Shown here: positions 1-9,260 of the stretch, in pieces
Layout: each line of letters begins with the position of its first letter
How positions within the stretch are numbered: the first letter of the stretch is position 1
Source: Lagierella massiliensis
Lineage (GTDB): Bacteria; Bacillota; Clostridia; Tissierellales; Peptoniphilaceae
Reading direction: 5' to 3'
DNA length: 41,138 bases
NCBI GenBank assembly: GCA_030532135.1
Contig: JAUNLT010000001.1
Span: forward strand, 98,691 to 139,828
The notes under the pieces: model-generated
The model's database searches: none
What the model was told of the DNA's origin: nothing
What the model saw: the letters and a program-made list of their open reading frames with translations, nothing else
Made by a program: the position numbers and the translations under genes

Positions 1-1002
1 GATGCAACAGCTGGAATTCAAAAAGATACAGTAGTAACAGCATCTGCAACAAAGATGGATCCATCTATAAAAGTTGAAACATTTGTACAGGGTAAAAATG
101 AAAAACAAGGTGAAGAAATTGTTCCAACTATAAATATTAAAGTTCCGGGAACTGAAACTAATAAACCAGCACTTAATACAAATTATGTAGTTGAGAAGTT
201 TGATCCAATTAACAATACTTGGGTTCAAGTTGGACAAATAGTAGTAACAGATCCTATACCGGGACAAACTGTAACAATTCCTCTAACAGAAAATACCACA
301 GAAGATGGTGACAAAGTAAGAGTAGTTGCTAAGGAACCTGGAAAAATTCCTACTTCTTCTACTTCAACTAACGAACTACCAGAAGATGGCGAGGGAGTTG
401 TAACTCTTGACCGCAAGGCTCCTACAGCTACTATTGAAGCAAAAGATGAGAAGTTTAGACGATTTATAGATATTACTGGACAGTTAGACGAACTTCCTGA
501 AGGAAATATCATTCTTGAGATTGACAGATCTGGTAAAGGAAAAGGAGATCCAGGAAATGAAAAAATCGAGTTCAGTTCTAAGGAAAAAGTAATAGAATAT
601 ATCAATACTATTCCAAGATTAGATAATATGCCTAAGATGTGGTTATATGCGAAGGATGAGTTTGACAATCAGAGTGAGACTGAAATCCAGTATGAAAGAA
701 CTTATCAAAATAAAGTATCTGTTTTGGATTATCGTATGAGAAGAAAAGCATTAAATGTAACTTCAGACGTAGCAGGAATAACAGTTACTGCAACTGTATA
801 TAACAAGGAAAATGTAGAAGTTGCAAGTGGTAATGCTTTAATTCAAGTAGCTGGTAAATATGAAAAATTAAACTTATTCATCAGTGGGACTACGGATCAG
901 GCATATAGATTAAAGAAAAATGATAGAATTAGAATAACATCAAAGGGAACTGTTGATGGTCGTGACTACTACTCAAATCCGTTTGATATAGTTGTTAAAT
1001 AG
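1..1002 (+). CDS. Large secreted surface protein, C-terminal part (5' end outside window)
   Basis: The reading frame is open from base 1 to the TAA at 1000-1002, so this is the last 333 codons of a longer gene whose start lies outside the window. The visible part is rich in beta-strand-like Thr/Val/Ile segments and looks like tandem bacterial Ig-like (Big-type) modules: one up to a DRKAPTA linker near base 415, then modules containing KMWLYAKDEFDNQ and ITVTATVYN. This pattern is typical of extracellular adhesin or stalk proteins of Gram-positive anaerobes. No LPXTG sorting signal, transmembrane tail or CWB2 module is present at the C-terminus, which ends in NPFDIVVK; any anchor must therefore lie upstream of the window. 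The next gene, 76 bases downstream on the same strand, is also a surface protein. The exact family is not recognised. Confidence 0.8.
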   Translation, partial: DATAGIQKDTVVTASATKMDPSIKVETFVQGKNEKQGEEIVPTINIKVPGTETNKPALNTNYVVEKFDPINNTWVQVGQIVVTDPIPGQTVTIPLTENTTEDGDKVRVVAKEPGKIPTSSTSTNELPEDGEGVVTLDRKAPTATIEAKDEKFRRFIDITGQLDELPEGNIILEIDRSGKGKGDPGNEKIEFSSKEKVIEYINTIPRLDNMPKMWLYAKDEFDNQSETEIQYERTYQNKVSVLDYRMRRKALNVTSDVAGITVTATVYNKENVEVASGNALIQVAGKYEKLNLFISGTTDQAYRLKKNDRIRITSKGTVDGRDYYSNPFDIVVK

Positions 1003-1034
1003 TATATAATAAGAAGAAACAAAACTCTTATGAA

Positions 1035-1058
1035 GCATGGAGTCTTTAGACTCCATGC
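1035..1058 (+). other. Perfect 10-bp stem-loop between two surface-protein genes
   Basis: Bases 1035-1044 (gcatggagtc) pair perfectly with 1049-1058 around a ttta loop. The stem ends a few bases before the Shine-Dalgarno of the next gene. No T-run follows on the + strand, so it is not a classical terminator; mRNA processing, transcript stability or modulation of the downstream gene are the possibilities. Confidence 0.6.
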
Positions 1059-1078
1059 AGATTAAGGAAGGAGCGAAA

Positions 1079-3922
1079 ATGAAGAATAAAAAAATATTAT
1101 CCATTTTTCTAGCTTTTGTAATGCTCTTATTAAATTTTAACAGTACCGTTTTTGCGACTAATTCACCGAAAGTGTTCAAAGGTAAAAATCATGGACTGGT
1201 GGAAGTTGTTCAAGGAAGTAAAAAAGTATTTAAATTTGATAAAAGGCTTGTAAATGGAGAAAAAAATTCTGAAGCTTTTAATAAAGTGGAAAGATTTAAT
1301 TTATCTACATCGGCCGAAGATGAGAATAATACTATTATTAATTTGACAGTAATAGGGTTAAAAGGTAAGAAATTTGATTGGTCTGTCTTTACGAATAATG
1401 AGTTTAATATAACTTTTTCTTACACTGATAAAGATGGAAACTATAAACCGATAGAGGGTAAGGCTACTTTTACTAAATTGGATTATCTATCAAATCCTCA
1501 ATTACAACTTAAAGTGGATTGGCCTGTTGGCGTACCTATTCAAGCAATTCAACTCGAAGCAGATTTTAATGGAAATTATGATGTTAGAGCAGAGTTTGAA
1601 CAAGGTGAAGGCTCAGGAGCGTTAGGAAACTTTGTGTTTGATGTAAGTGTAATAGAAATTCCTAATACAAATTTAATTGTTGAATACAAAGATATTTATG
1701 GGAATGATCTATACGAAAATAAACCCAATAATGAATTGGATCTTCCAAATATAAGCATAGGTTTAAATCATGGAGTAAAGTTCAAATTGCCAAAAGACAA
1801 TATGAATGTAAATTTAAGAGACTGGAATTATGTTGAATCTGTTTTAGGGATGGAAGTGGCAGATGGTTTAGCGGATAACATGGAGGCTATGACGCTAAAT
1901 GCTTTTGAAAAAATGCCTATAACTATAGACGGAAATAAAGATGGTGAGTTTACAGTTGGAACTGGAAATGAAGCTAAAACTTATGTATACAATGTAAAAC
2001 AAGAATCAAGTAATGCCCCCACAATTATAAAAGTAACCTATGCAGAAGATATTTCAATTCCTCCTAAGGGTAGCAATGGTCAGTACTTGAATAAACCAGA
2101 AGGATATGTAAGACTTACTTTTGATGCCAATGAAAAATCACCAGATATTACAAAAGGTGTTTTTGAAGGAGAGGGAGATGCCAAGGTTCACCGATATATT
2201 GATGTCAAAGAGGGTTTGAAATGGGATAGGGCTCAATTGAAAACTGAGTTTAATCAAGTTGAAGAGCCAAAAGCGATAAAAGGTGACGGTACTCTCGATT
2301 TTGAAAAGAGCTTTATTACATGGAATCCTACATTACCTGAGAATGGCTATGTGGAAAATAAGACATTCTATGCAGTATATAGTAAGGAAGAGGTAAAACC
2401 TCCTGTTATTATAAATCCAACAGAAAATACACCTGATGGATATGTAAGGATAAGATTTGATAAAGGTAGTAATGGAAAACTTTCGGTAAAAGATGTACCT
2501 GCTAAGGCAGATGGAAGCTACGAATATGACATTCTTAAAAATATGAAATGGGGAGAAGTTAGGGAAACTACACCTAAATTAATTGTTCCAACTATAATAT
2601 CTGATACTGGATGGAATGTTAAAACTCTCAATGAGGGATGGAGTAAAAAACTTCCAAAAGATTCAGATGTTATAACAACAGATAAGGTATTTATTGCACA
2701 ATATGAATTACAGAATATAGTTCCAGGACATGATTCTGATGGAAACAAAGTACCCAATCCATATTCAAATCATATGGTTAAAGTTACTATGGATGCAAAT
2801 ACTGAAATTTATCCAGGTGCTATAATTAAAGATGAAACTTTTTACTGGGTAAAAAAAGGATATGAATTAAAGGATACTGATGTTGTACTTACTAAAGCAG
2901 AGTTAAATGAAGCTTCGTTTACTAAATGGACTTTATCAAAGGAAAAATCAGCAACGGATATGTTACCACAGGTAATTACACAAGATACAACTTTATATGC
3001 ACAATTTAAAATGGTTTCTAACCCTATAATAGTTGACAGGGTAAATGGATATGACAGATACGAAACCGCAATAGAAGTATCTAAGAAATACTATGGAACT
3101 GCGGATGTTGTAATTGTAGTTGATGGGGGAAATTTCCCTGACGCTTTGACTGCATCTGTTTTGGCAAAGTTGTTAAAGGCTCCTATACTATTAACTAATA
3201 CTTTTAAATTAGATAAAAGGGCAGAAGCTGAAATTGAACGACTAGGTGCAAAGGATGTTATTATCGTAGGTGGTAGATCTTCTGTATCTGAGGATGTAAG
3301 AAACGAACTTGAAAAGTACGATAAGGACACTGTGGAGAGAGTTTACGGAAGAGACAGATATGGTACATCAGCTGCAGTTGCAAAAAGAGTTGTAGGTATT
3401 ACTGGTGAATTAGGCATAGGGGTAGTAGCTTCAGGATTGGATTTTGCTGACGCTCTTACAGTTGGTCCTTATGCTTCTAGAGAAGGTTACCCTATACTTC
3501 TTGTAAGACAATGTGAAGTACCTGATTCTGTCCAACAGGCAATTAAAGACACTAATATAACTAAAGTGACAATAGCAGGCGGTAATAGCTGTGTATCTAA
3601 TGAACTAGAGTCAAAATTACCAGAAGTAATTGAAAGACTTTCAGGAGAAACTAGATATGAAACTGCTGTTGATATTGCTAGTAATAAATTTAGAGGTGTA
3701 GATAAGATATTCTTAACTAATGGTGAAAACTGGATGGACTCATTGATAATAAGTCCTGTTGGTGGAATGTTAAATATGCCAATTTTATTGACTAGACAAG
3801 ATGAAGTTCCAGCTTCACTTAAAGAGTACATTGTAAAAGCTAAAATCAAAAAAATTACTGCAGTAGGTGGTAGAAGTATGATTAGTGACAGGGTACTTGA
3901 AGAGTTAAGAAACAATAAGTAA
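1079..3922 (+). CDS. Secreted surface protein with InlB-type repeats and three CWB2 cell-wall-binding modules
   Basis: The ATG at 1079 is chosen over the upstream in-frame ATG at 1037 because aaggaagg (1064-1071) sits just before it and a signal peptide follows at once: KNKK, a hydrophobic stretch, then a likely cleavage after STVFA. The protein is 947 residues. An N-terminal region of about 310 residues is not recognised. Residues about 335-640 hold three repeats of InlB/listeria-bacteroides type (GYVRLTFDANE, GYVRIRFDKGS, HMVKVTMDANT), each followed by a conserved tryptophan-containing strand. Residues about 650-947 are three Pfam CWB2-type modules, seen as RVNGYDRYETA, RVYGRDRYGTS and RLSGETRYETA, each followed by an FPDAL-like segment and an IVGG/IAGG/AVGG strand. 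CWB2 triplets bind anionic wall polymers non-covalently (known from Clostridioides difficile cell-wall proteins). The repeat region suggests an adhesin; the ligand is unknown. A strong hairpin terminates the gene. Confidence 0.9.
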   Translation: MKNKKILSIFLAFVMLLLNFNSTVFATNSPKVFKGKNHGLVEVVQGSKKVFKFDKRLVNGEKNSEAFNKVERFNLSTSAEDENNTIINLTVIGLKGKKFDWSVFTNNEFNITFSYTDKDGNYKPIEGKATFTKLDYLSNPQLQLKVDWPVGVPIQAIQLEADFNGNYDVRAEFEQGEGSGALGNFVFDVSVIEIPNTNLIVEYKDIYGNDLYENKPNNELDLPNISIGLNHGVKFKLPKDNMNVNLRDWNYVESVLGMEVADGLADNMEAMTLNAFEKMPITIDGNKDGEFTVGTGNEAKTYVYNVKQESSNAPTIIKVTYAEDISIPPKGSNGQYLNKPEGYVRLTFDANEKSPDITKGVFEGEGDAKVHRYIDVKEGLKWDRAQLKTEFNQVEEPKAIKGDGTLDFEKSFITWNPTLPENGYVENKTFYAVYSKEEVKPPVIINPTENTPDGYVRIRFDKGSNGKLSVKDVPAKADGSYEYDILKNMKWGEVRETTPKLIVPTIISDTGWNVKTLNEGWSKKLPKDSDVITTDKVFIAQYELQNIVPGHDSDGNKVPNPYSNHMVKVTMDANTEIYPGAIIKDETFYWVKKGYELKDTDVVLTKAELNEASFTKWTLSKEKSATDMLPQVITQDTTLYAQFKMVSNPIIVDRVNGYDRYETAIEVSKKYYGTADVVIVVDGGNFPDALTASVLAKLLKAPILLTNTFKLDKRAEAEIERLGAKDVIIVGGRSSVSEDVRNELEKYDKDTVERVYGRDRYGTSAAVAKRVVGITGELGIGVVASGLDFADALTVGPYASREGYPILLVRQCEVPDSVQQAIKDTNITKVTIAGGNSCVSNELESKLPEVIERLSGETRYETAVDIASNKFRGVDKIFLTNGENWMDSLIISPVGGMLNMPILLTRQDEVPASLKEYIVKAKIKKITAVGGRSMISDRVLEELRNNK

Positions 3923-3972
3923 TATGAAAGAGTTCGGTTTTACAAAAACTTTTTTATATTCATAATAGGATT

Positions 3973-4008
3973 TTAACCCCTCTTTACTATTTAGTAAAGA
4001 GGGGTTAA
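3973..4008. terminator. Bidirectional terminator between convergent genes
   Basis: A perfect 16-bp stem (3973-3988 with 3993-4008, loop attt) contains acccctctttact. It lies between the end of the + strand CWB2 gene and the end of the - strand ABC exporter operon, so it can serve both. T-runs are short on both sides. Confidence 0.85.
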
Positions 4009-4029
4009 TTTATGATTTTTTGGATAAAA

Positions 4030-5793
4030 TTATGAGTCTTTTTTTGCCTTTTCTATTAGCTCATAGTATTTACCTTTATTTTTTAAGAGTTTGTCATGTG
4101 TTCCAACTTCAACTATTTTGCCTTTTTCTAAGACTATAATTTGGTCGCAGTTTTTAATTGTGGAAAGCCTATGGGCAACTATAAATGATGTTCTATCTTT
4201 CATCAGGTTTTTAAGTCCCATTTGGATGTATTCTTCTGTTTCTGTGTCAATGGAGGCGGTCGCTTCATCTAGCACTAGGATTTTAGGGTCTGTTAATATT
4301 GTCCTTGCAAAGGTGACGATTTGTTTTTCTCCTAGGGAAAGACCAACTCCTTCTCCATGTAATTTGCTATCAAGACCTTCTTTAAGTTTTGAATACATAT
4401 AGGAACCTCCGGCTTTATCAAGTGCTTGAAGTATTTTTTCGTCACTGTATTTAGAACTTACGTCAATATTGTTTCGTAAAGTGTTTTTGAAGATAAAAGG
4501 ATCTTGAAGTACTAAAGACATATGTTTTCTAAGTTCCTTTGATTTAAAAAGACTAATATCTTTTTTATCTATTAAGATCTGTCCACTATCGATATTATAA
4601 AATCTAAATATGAGATTTATAATGGAACTTTTTCCCGAACCCGTATCTCCAACTAAAGCAGTTTTTGACCCTTTTGGTGCATAAAAGGAAATATTGTTTA
4701 ATACAGGAGTACCCTTTTTATAGGAAAAATTGACATTTTTAAATTCTACTTCACCTTCTATATGTGGGAGTTTTTCTTTGCCTTCGTATTCTAATTCTTC
4801 ATCTAGGACTTCTACAATGTGATGAGCTGACCCTAGAGCTTTTTCAAGTACATTCATACGTCTAAGCGTGTTTGTAATATTATCGTAAATATTTTGATTG
4901 TACTGTATTAAAAGGATCATAAAACCGATGGTCATAACCGGGTCGTCTCGTAAAATTCCTCTCCCTACTAAAAATACAATTAGAGCAGTTGAGATGGTCA
5001 TCAAGGTATCTGAAAGATTCCATGAGAATAAAGAGTCAAATATTTCTATTTTCAGTCCTGTCCTATATAACTTTTCATTACTTTCTTTAAATTCGTCATA
5101 TGCTTCTTTCGTAACACCAAATGCTCTAATAATGGATATTCCGTTTAAGTTTTCGTTTAAATCAGAAGTTATCTTTGAACGGTTTTCCCTATATCCAATA
5201 TGCAGTTTTGCGGAATATTTATTATATACTATAATTAGAAATATCATTATTGGTATAGGAACTATTAGAATAAGTCCTGCTACAATATCCTGTGTCATTA
5301 CATAGACTATTGAACCTATAATAAACGATATAGAAGAAAATGCTGTTGAAAAACCATAAAAGAAAATTTCTTTAACTTGATCTATATCACTTACAACCCT
5401 TGAAGATATTTTTCCTACAGGGGTTTTGTCGAAGTAGGAGAGGGGGAGATTTAATGTGTGAAAGTACAAGTCTTCTCTTAATCTGTGGGCTGCCTTATTG
5501 GAAGTTTTTTTAAGCTGAAGTACTTTTAAGTAGTTAAGTACATTTGTGAGTAGTATTGACAACATGTATAAAACGGAAACTAATATAAAAGTTTTTGGGT
5601 TTACTATACCTATTTTTGGAGAAATTTCCACATCTATAAGTCTTTTTAAAATTATAGGAGATATAAGTCCTGCAAAGGTTGCAAGTAGGGAGAGGATAAT
5701 TCCAAAGGTTAAACTAAACTTTACTTTTGCTACTGTGGAATATATCAACTTTCCAGTGCCTTTTCTAAATTTGATTTTTTTATTTTTATTCAT
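4030..5793 (-). CDS. ABC exporter subunit with the catalytic (canonical) Walker B site, BmrD/YheH-like
   Basis: Half-size ABC exporter of 587 residues: an N-terminal ABC-type exporter membrane domain of about 320 residues with predicted transmembrane helices, then a nucleotide-binding domain. Walker A GDTGSGKSS is near residue 379, the signature LSLGEKQ near 484, and Walker B ILVLDEA near 502 with the catalytic glutamate. The signature deviates from LSGGQ. The start at 5793 overlaps the end of the upstream partner gene by 8 bases, and a GGGGGTG stretch lies just upstream as the ribosome site. Together the two genes form a heterodimeric exporter of the BmrCD/LmrCD/TM287-288 type, likely exporting drugs or lipophilic compounds; the substrate is unknown. 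The gene ends at a shared terminator. Confidence 0.9.
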   Translation of the reverse strand: MNKNKKIKFRKGTGKLIYSTVAKVKFSLTFGIILSLLATFAGLISPIILKRLIDVEISPKIGIVNPKTFILVSVLYMLSILLTNVLNYLKVLQLKKTSNKAAHRLREDLYFHTLNLPLSYFDKTPVGKISSRVVSDIDQVKEIFFYGFSTAFSSISFIIGSIVYVMTQDIVAGLILIVPIPIMIFLIIVYNKYSAKLHIGYRENRSKITSDLNENLNGISIIRAFGVTKEAYDEFKESNEKLYRTGLKIEIFDSLFSWNLSDTLMTISTALIVFLVGRGILRDDPVMTIGFMILLIQYNQNIYDNITNTLRRMNVLEKALGSAHHIVEVLDEELEYEGKEKLPHIEGEVEFKNVNFSYKKGTPVLNNISFYAPKGSKTALVGDTGSGKSSIINLIFRFYNIDSGQILIDKKDISLFKSKELRKHMSLVLQDPFIFKNTLRNNIDVSSKYSDEKILQALDKAGGSYMYSKLKEGLDSKLHGEGVGLSLGEKQIVTFARTILTDPKILVLDEATASIDTETEEYIQMGLKNLMKDRTSFIVAHRLSTIKNCDQIIVLEKGKIVEVGTHDKLLKNKGKYYELIEKAKKDS

Positions 5794-7513
5794 TATACAC
5801 CCCCTGAATTAAGGATTGTTCATAAAACCATCCTCGATTTTTTATAAGGGTATAAAAGTCTCCGCGTTCTGAAATTTGTCCGTTATCAATAACAAGTATT
5901 TCATCAAAATCTTTGATGGCACTAATTTTATGACTTGTCATGACTACTATTTTGTCAAAAAATTTTTCGTTTAAGTTATTTAGAATATTCTTTTCCGTAT
6001 TGTTATCTACTGCGGAAAGTACATCATCTAAAACTAATATATCAACATCTGTTAAAAGGGCTCTAGAGAGGGAAATCCTTTGTTTTTGTCCTCCTGATAG
6101 GCTTATTCCCAGTTCTCCACTTAAAGTGTTTACACCTTCGGGAAGTTGCCGTATATCTTTTGTAAAATCTGATGCTGTAATTGCTTTTTCCACATCCTCA
6201 TCAGTCGCATTTCGATAAAATTTTATATTGTCTTTAATTGTCTTACTAAATAGAAAATGCTCCTGTGGAACATATCCAATTCTTTTACGCAAGGTGTCAA
6301 AGTCAAGTTTTTCAATATCTATATCATTTATAATGATATTTCCTTTATAGTTTGGATATTCTCTAATTATATTTCTAAGAATGCTAGTTTTTCCACTACC
6401 GGTTTTTCCTACAATACCATATCTTTTTCCCTTTTCTAGGACGAAGTTTATATTTCTTAATGAAAAATTTTCGTTTCCAGGATAGTCAAAAGAAAATTCT
6501 TTAAATTCTATTTTAGAGATTGAATTAATTGAAAGAAGTTCTTTATTTAAAGTTTTAGAATAATCATATTCTATAAGTTCTTCTATTCTTTTAAAACTGT
6601 TTTTTCCTTCTTTCCATATAATTATCAAGTCGCTCATGGCGTATGCGGGATATGTTAAGAAGATAAGGTACATGGAGAAGGTAACCAGTTGTCCATAGTT
6701 AATTTGATTTTTCTTAATTAGAGATGCACCTAGTACAAAGGATAAAACGCTGGATATACCTAATAGTATTTCAACTACGGGAACATATAGAGTACCGAGT
6801 TTTTGTAGGTTCATTTCCTTATCTAAATTGTCATCAACTTTTTCCATAAATAACTTTCCCATGATAGAAGAAAGGTTAAACGTTTTTATCACTTTAATTC
6901 CGTTGTAGGTTTCAAGGGCAGTGTCATTTAACTTATCCATGGAGTTTTTTACTTCTAAATATCTCTTGTCATATCCTATGCTAATAAGTGAAATTAGATA
7001 TACCATTATAGGAAGGGAAACCATGGGAATTATAGTGAGTATAGGAGAAATTCTAAACATGAAAATAAAAGCTATTATAGGAAAAAATATTCCATATACA
7101 AGAGTCATTAGTCCATAACCAACGACTTCTCCAATAGCAGTTGAGTCGGAAGTGGACTTATTTATAATATCTGAAATTGGATGGGATTTGAAAAATAATG
7201 GACTTTGACTCAGAGCTTTGTAAAAAATACTTAGCCTTATTTCCTTATCCGCGTAATAATGGTTTCTAAAAAAGAAAAAATTCCCAAAACAGGTGGTAAT
7301 ATAATTAAAAATTCCTAGTCCAAGTATATATAAAGAGTATCTTGTTATTATTTCTTTAGTTAAAGTGCTATTTTCAATTTGATTTGTCAAAGAACCTATA
7401 AGATTTGGTAATATAAGAGTTGCAATTAAATTTGCAAATGCCAATATAAACCCAAGTATAATTTGAGATTTAAAGCACTTTATTAGGTTATAATATTTTT
7501 TTAAATAAGTCAT
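5786..7513 (-). CDS. ABC exporter subunit with degenerate Walker B site, BmrC/YheI-like
   Basis: First gene of the exporter operon, 575 residues: N-terminal ABC transmembrane domain, then an ATPase domain with Walker A GKTGSGKTS (near residue 370), a fully canonical LSGGQKQR signature (near 471) and Walker B ILVLDD (near 492). An aspartate replaces the catalytic glutamate of Walker B, the hallmark of the degenerate-site subunit in heterodimeric ABC exporters such as BmrC. The partner has the reverse pattern (glutamate kept, signature altered), so one ATP site should be catalytic and one mainly structural. An aggagg site lies 4 bases before the ATG at 7513, and a TATAAT box is about 25 bases upstream of the start codon. 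Confidence 0.9.
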   Translation of the reverse strand: MTYLKKYYNLIKCFKSQIILGFILAFANLIATLILPNLIGSLTNQIENSTLTKEIITRYSLYILGLGIFNYITTCFGNFFFFRNHYYADKEIRLSIFYKALSQSPLFFKSHPISDIINKSTSDSTAIGEVVGYGLMTLVYGIFFPIIAFIFMFRISPILTIIPMVSLPIMVYLISLISIGYDKRYLEVKNSMDKLNDTALETYNGIKVIKTFNLSSIMGKLFMEKVDDNLDKEMNLQKLGTLYVPVVEILLGISSVLSFVLGASLIKKNQINYGQLVTFSMYLIFLTYPAYAMSDLIIIWKEGKNSFKRIEELIEYDYSKTLNKELLSINSISKIEFKEFSFDYPGNENFSLRNINFVLEKGKRYGIVGKTGSGKTSILRNIIREYPNYKGNIIINDIDIEKLDFDTLRKRIGYVPQEHFLFSKTIKDNIKFYRNATDEDVEKAITASDFTKDIRQLPEGVNTLSGELGISLSGGQKQRISLSRALLTDVDILVLDDVLSAVDNNTEKNILNNLNEKFFDKIVVMTSHKISAIKDFDEILVIDNGQISERGDFYTLIKNRGWFYEQSLIQGVYNE

Positions 7514-7537
7514 AACTCCTCCTGTTAATATTCTACT

Positions 7538-7566
7538 ATTATACAGCTAATGTTATTTTAGGTAAA
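7538..7566 (-). promoter_or_regulatory. Putative promoter of the ABC exporter operon
   Basis: Read on the - strand: TTTACC (7561-7566), a 17-base spacer, TATAAT (7538-7543). The -10 matches the consensus fully, the -35 in four of six positions. It faces away from the serS T-box promoter. Confidence 0.6.
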
Positions 7567-7649
7567 CAAGTTCTTTAATATTAGTAAATTTATTTTAAGT
7601 AAAAAGTTTTATTATTTACTAAATTTAAGAAAATAAAAGAAATATCTTA

Positions 7650-7678
7650 TTGCAAATGTTATACAACTGTGATATACT
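7650..7678 (+). promoter_or_regulatory. Promoter of the serS T-box transcript
   Basis: TTGCAA (7650-7655), a 17-base spacer and TATACT (7673-7678) lie directly upstream of the T-box leader, giving a predicted start near 7685. Confidence 0.75.
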
Positions 7679-7689
7679 AAAGTCAAATT

Positions 7690-7872
7690 TATATATTGAC
7701 GTTGAAGAGAAGTAGTAGATAGGAAAGTCCTTTAGAGAGTAATCGGTTGGTGTAAGGTTATGGATGGAACTGTTGAATCCGTCTTGGAGTCATTGCCAAG
7801 AGAGAGACAATTTTTTGTAATTAGGGTGGCAACGCGGGTTAACTCGTCCCTTTGTGGGAACGAGGTTTTTTT
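7690..7872 (+). promoter_or_regulatory. T-box riboswitch (serine, UCC specifier) controlling serS
   Basis: The leader has the T-box layout in order: a stem I region with AGTA-type motif (near 7711), a GGTTGGTGTAAGG apical segment (7745-7757), a specifier candidate TCC at 7778-7780 in the context gaaTCCgtcttggag, the antiterminator sequence agggtggcaacgcgg at 7823-7837, and a terminator hairpin (7843-7850 with 7855-7864) followed by a T-run to 7872. T-boxes read tRNA charging: uncharged tRNA-Ser should stabilise the antiterminator and switch on serS. UCC as specifier agrees with the downstream gene. The exact 5' border is estimated. Confidence 0.93.
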
Positions 7873-7887
7873 ATTTAAGGAGGAATT

Positions 7888-9162
7888 ATGTTAGATATTA
7901 AAAGGATAAGAAATGATAAAGAGGGTGTAATAAACGCTTTATCAAAAAGAAGGGGAGACTATCCCATTGACAAAGTTATTTTAGTTGATGAAAAGCGAAG
8001 AGATACAATTTCTCAAGTTGAACAGATGAAAGCGGAACAAAATAAAATTTCTAAAGAAGTTCCAATGATGAAAAAAGAGGGAAAGGACACGACAGAAGTT
8101 TTTGCCAAAATGAAAGAATTGTCCAATGAGATAAAAAAACTTGATGAAGAGGTTAAAAACTTTGATGAAGAGATAAAAGAACTTTTACTTTCAATACCAA
8201 ACACTCCCCATGAGTCTGTTCCTGTAGGGGTTGACGACTGTGAAAATGAAGAGATAAGAAAGTGGGGAGAACCTAGAGATTTTGGTTTTGAACCTAAAGC
8301 TCACTGGGATATTGGTACAGATTTAGATATTTTGGACTTTGAAAGGGGTTCTAAAATTTCTGGTACTAGATTTTCTGTATTCAAGGGACTTGGGGCTAGA
8401 CTTGAAAGGGCAATTATAAACTTTATGGTGGACTTGCATGTTGAAAAACACAACTATGAAGAGGTTTGGGTTCCTAGTCTTATAAATAAGAAGTCAATGT
8501 ATGGAACGGGACAACTTCCTAAGTTTGCTGAGGATATGTTTTATGTTCCTCAAAAGGAGATGTACTTGGCTCCTACTGCAGAGGTACCTGTTACAAACCT
8601 CTTATCTGATGAGATAATTGACGGAGAATTACTTCCGATTTACTATACTGCATATACTCCTTGCTTTAGAGCTGAGGCAGGTTCTGCAGGTAGAGATACT
8701 AGGGGTCTTATTAGAAATCATCAATTTGATAAGGTTGAAATGGTGAAGTTTACTAAACCTGAAGATTCTTTTGAAGAGCTTGAAAAGTTAACAGATAATG
8801 CTGAGGAGGTTTTAAGACTTTTAAATATACCATATAGGGTAGTAAAACTATGTACTGGAGACTTGGGATTTAGTTCTACAATGACTTATGATGTTGAGGT
8901 GTGGATGCCAAGTTATGGTCGATATGTAGAAATATCTTCTTGTTCTAACTTCTTAGATTTCCAGGCTAGAAGAGCTAATATTAAATATAGAGATGAAAAT
9001 AGAAAAGTAAATTATCTTCATACTCTAAATGGATCAGGGCTTGCTGTTGGAAGAACTTTAGCAGCGATTTTAGAAAATTATCAAAATGAAGATGGTTCTG
9101 TAACTATTCCTGATGTGCTAGTGGACTATATGAGATCTTGTGATAAGATTGAAAAGAAATAA
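7888..9162 (+). CDS. serS: Seryl-tRNA synthetase
   Basis: Class II aminoacyl-tRNA synthetase charging tRNA-Ser (and selenocysteine tRNA where present) with serine in the cytoplasm. The product has 424 residues, the normal length. The N-terminus is the long antiparallel coiled coil (about residues 30-105, rich in Lys/Glu), followed by the catalytic core: the motif 2 region [20 protein letters not shown] (about 262-281) and the motif 3 segment [18 protein letters not shown] (about 381-398). The ATG follows aaggagga. Expression is controlled by the T-box leader directly upstream, and a hairpin follows the stop. Confidence 0.98.
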   Translation: MLDIKRIRNDKEGVINALSKRRGDYPIDKVILVDEKRRDTISQVEQMKAEQNKISKEVPMMKKEGKDTTEVFAKMKELSNEIKKLDEEVKNFDEEIKELLLSIPNTPHESVPVGVDDCENEEIRKWGEPRDFGFEPKAHWDIGTDLDILDFERGSKISGTRFSVFKGLGARLERAIINFMVDLHVEKHNYEEVWVPSLINKKSMYGTGQLPKFAEDMFYVPQKEMYLAPTAEVPVTNLLSDEIIDGELLPIYYTAYTPCFRAEAGSAGRDTRGLIRNHQFDKVEMVKFTKPEDSFEELEKLTDNAEEVLRLLNIPYRVVKLCTGDLGFSSTMTYDVEVWMPSYGRYVEISSCSNFLDFQARRANIKYRDENRKVNYLHTLNGSGLAVGRTLAAILENYQNEDGSVTIPDVLVDYMRSCDKIEKK

Positions 9163-9173
9163 TCTGTAAATTT

Positions 9174-9204
9174 AAAGTAGCTTTCTTAAAAAGATGGCTA
9201 CTTT
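9174..9204 (+). terminator. Terminator after serS
   Basis: Stem aaagtagc (9174-9181) with gctacttt (9197-9204), extendable by weaker pairs inward, followed by a T-rich stretch. It overlaps the region just before the next promoter. Confidence 0.7.
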
Positions 9205-9224
9205 TCATATTTTTATGCCCTTTA

Positions 9225-9233
9225 TGATATAAT
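9225..9233 (+). promoter_or_regulatory. Extended -10 promoter of the carboxypeptidase gene
   Basis: TGATATAAT is a perfect extended -10 box 28 bases upstream of the ATG. No good -35 is seen, since that position falls in the serS terminator; extended -10 promoters tolerate this. Confidence 0.6.
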
Positions 9234-9260
9234 ATATTATATTGATTTTTGGGAGGATTT

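Noticed and set aside
225-668. 147-codon open frame on the - strand inside the first surface-protein gene
   Set aside because: Low-complexity Ser/Thr-rich antisense shadow of a strongly coding + frame; no ribosome site.
3487-3915. 142-codon open frame on the - strand over the CWB2 modules
   Set aside because: Antisense shadow of a conserved coding region; similar shadows occur opposite the CWB2 modules of the S8 protease.
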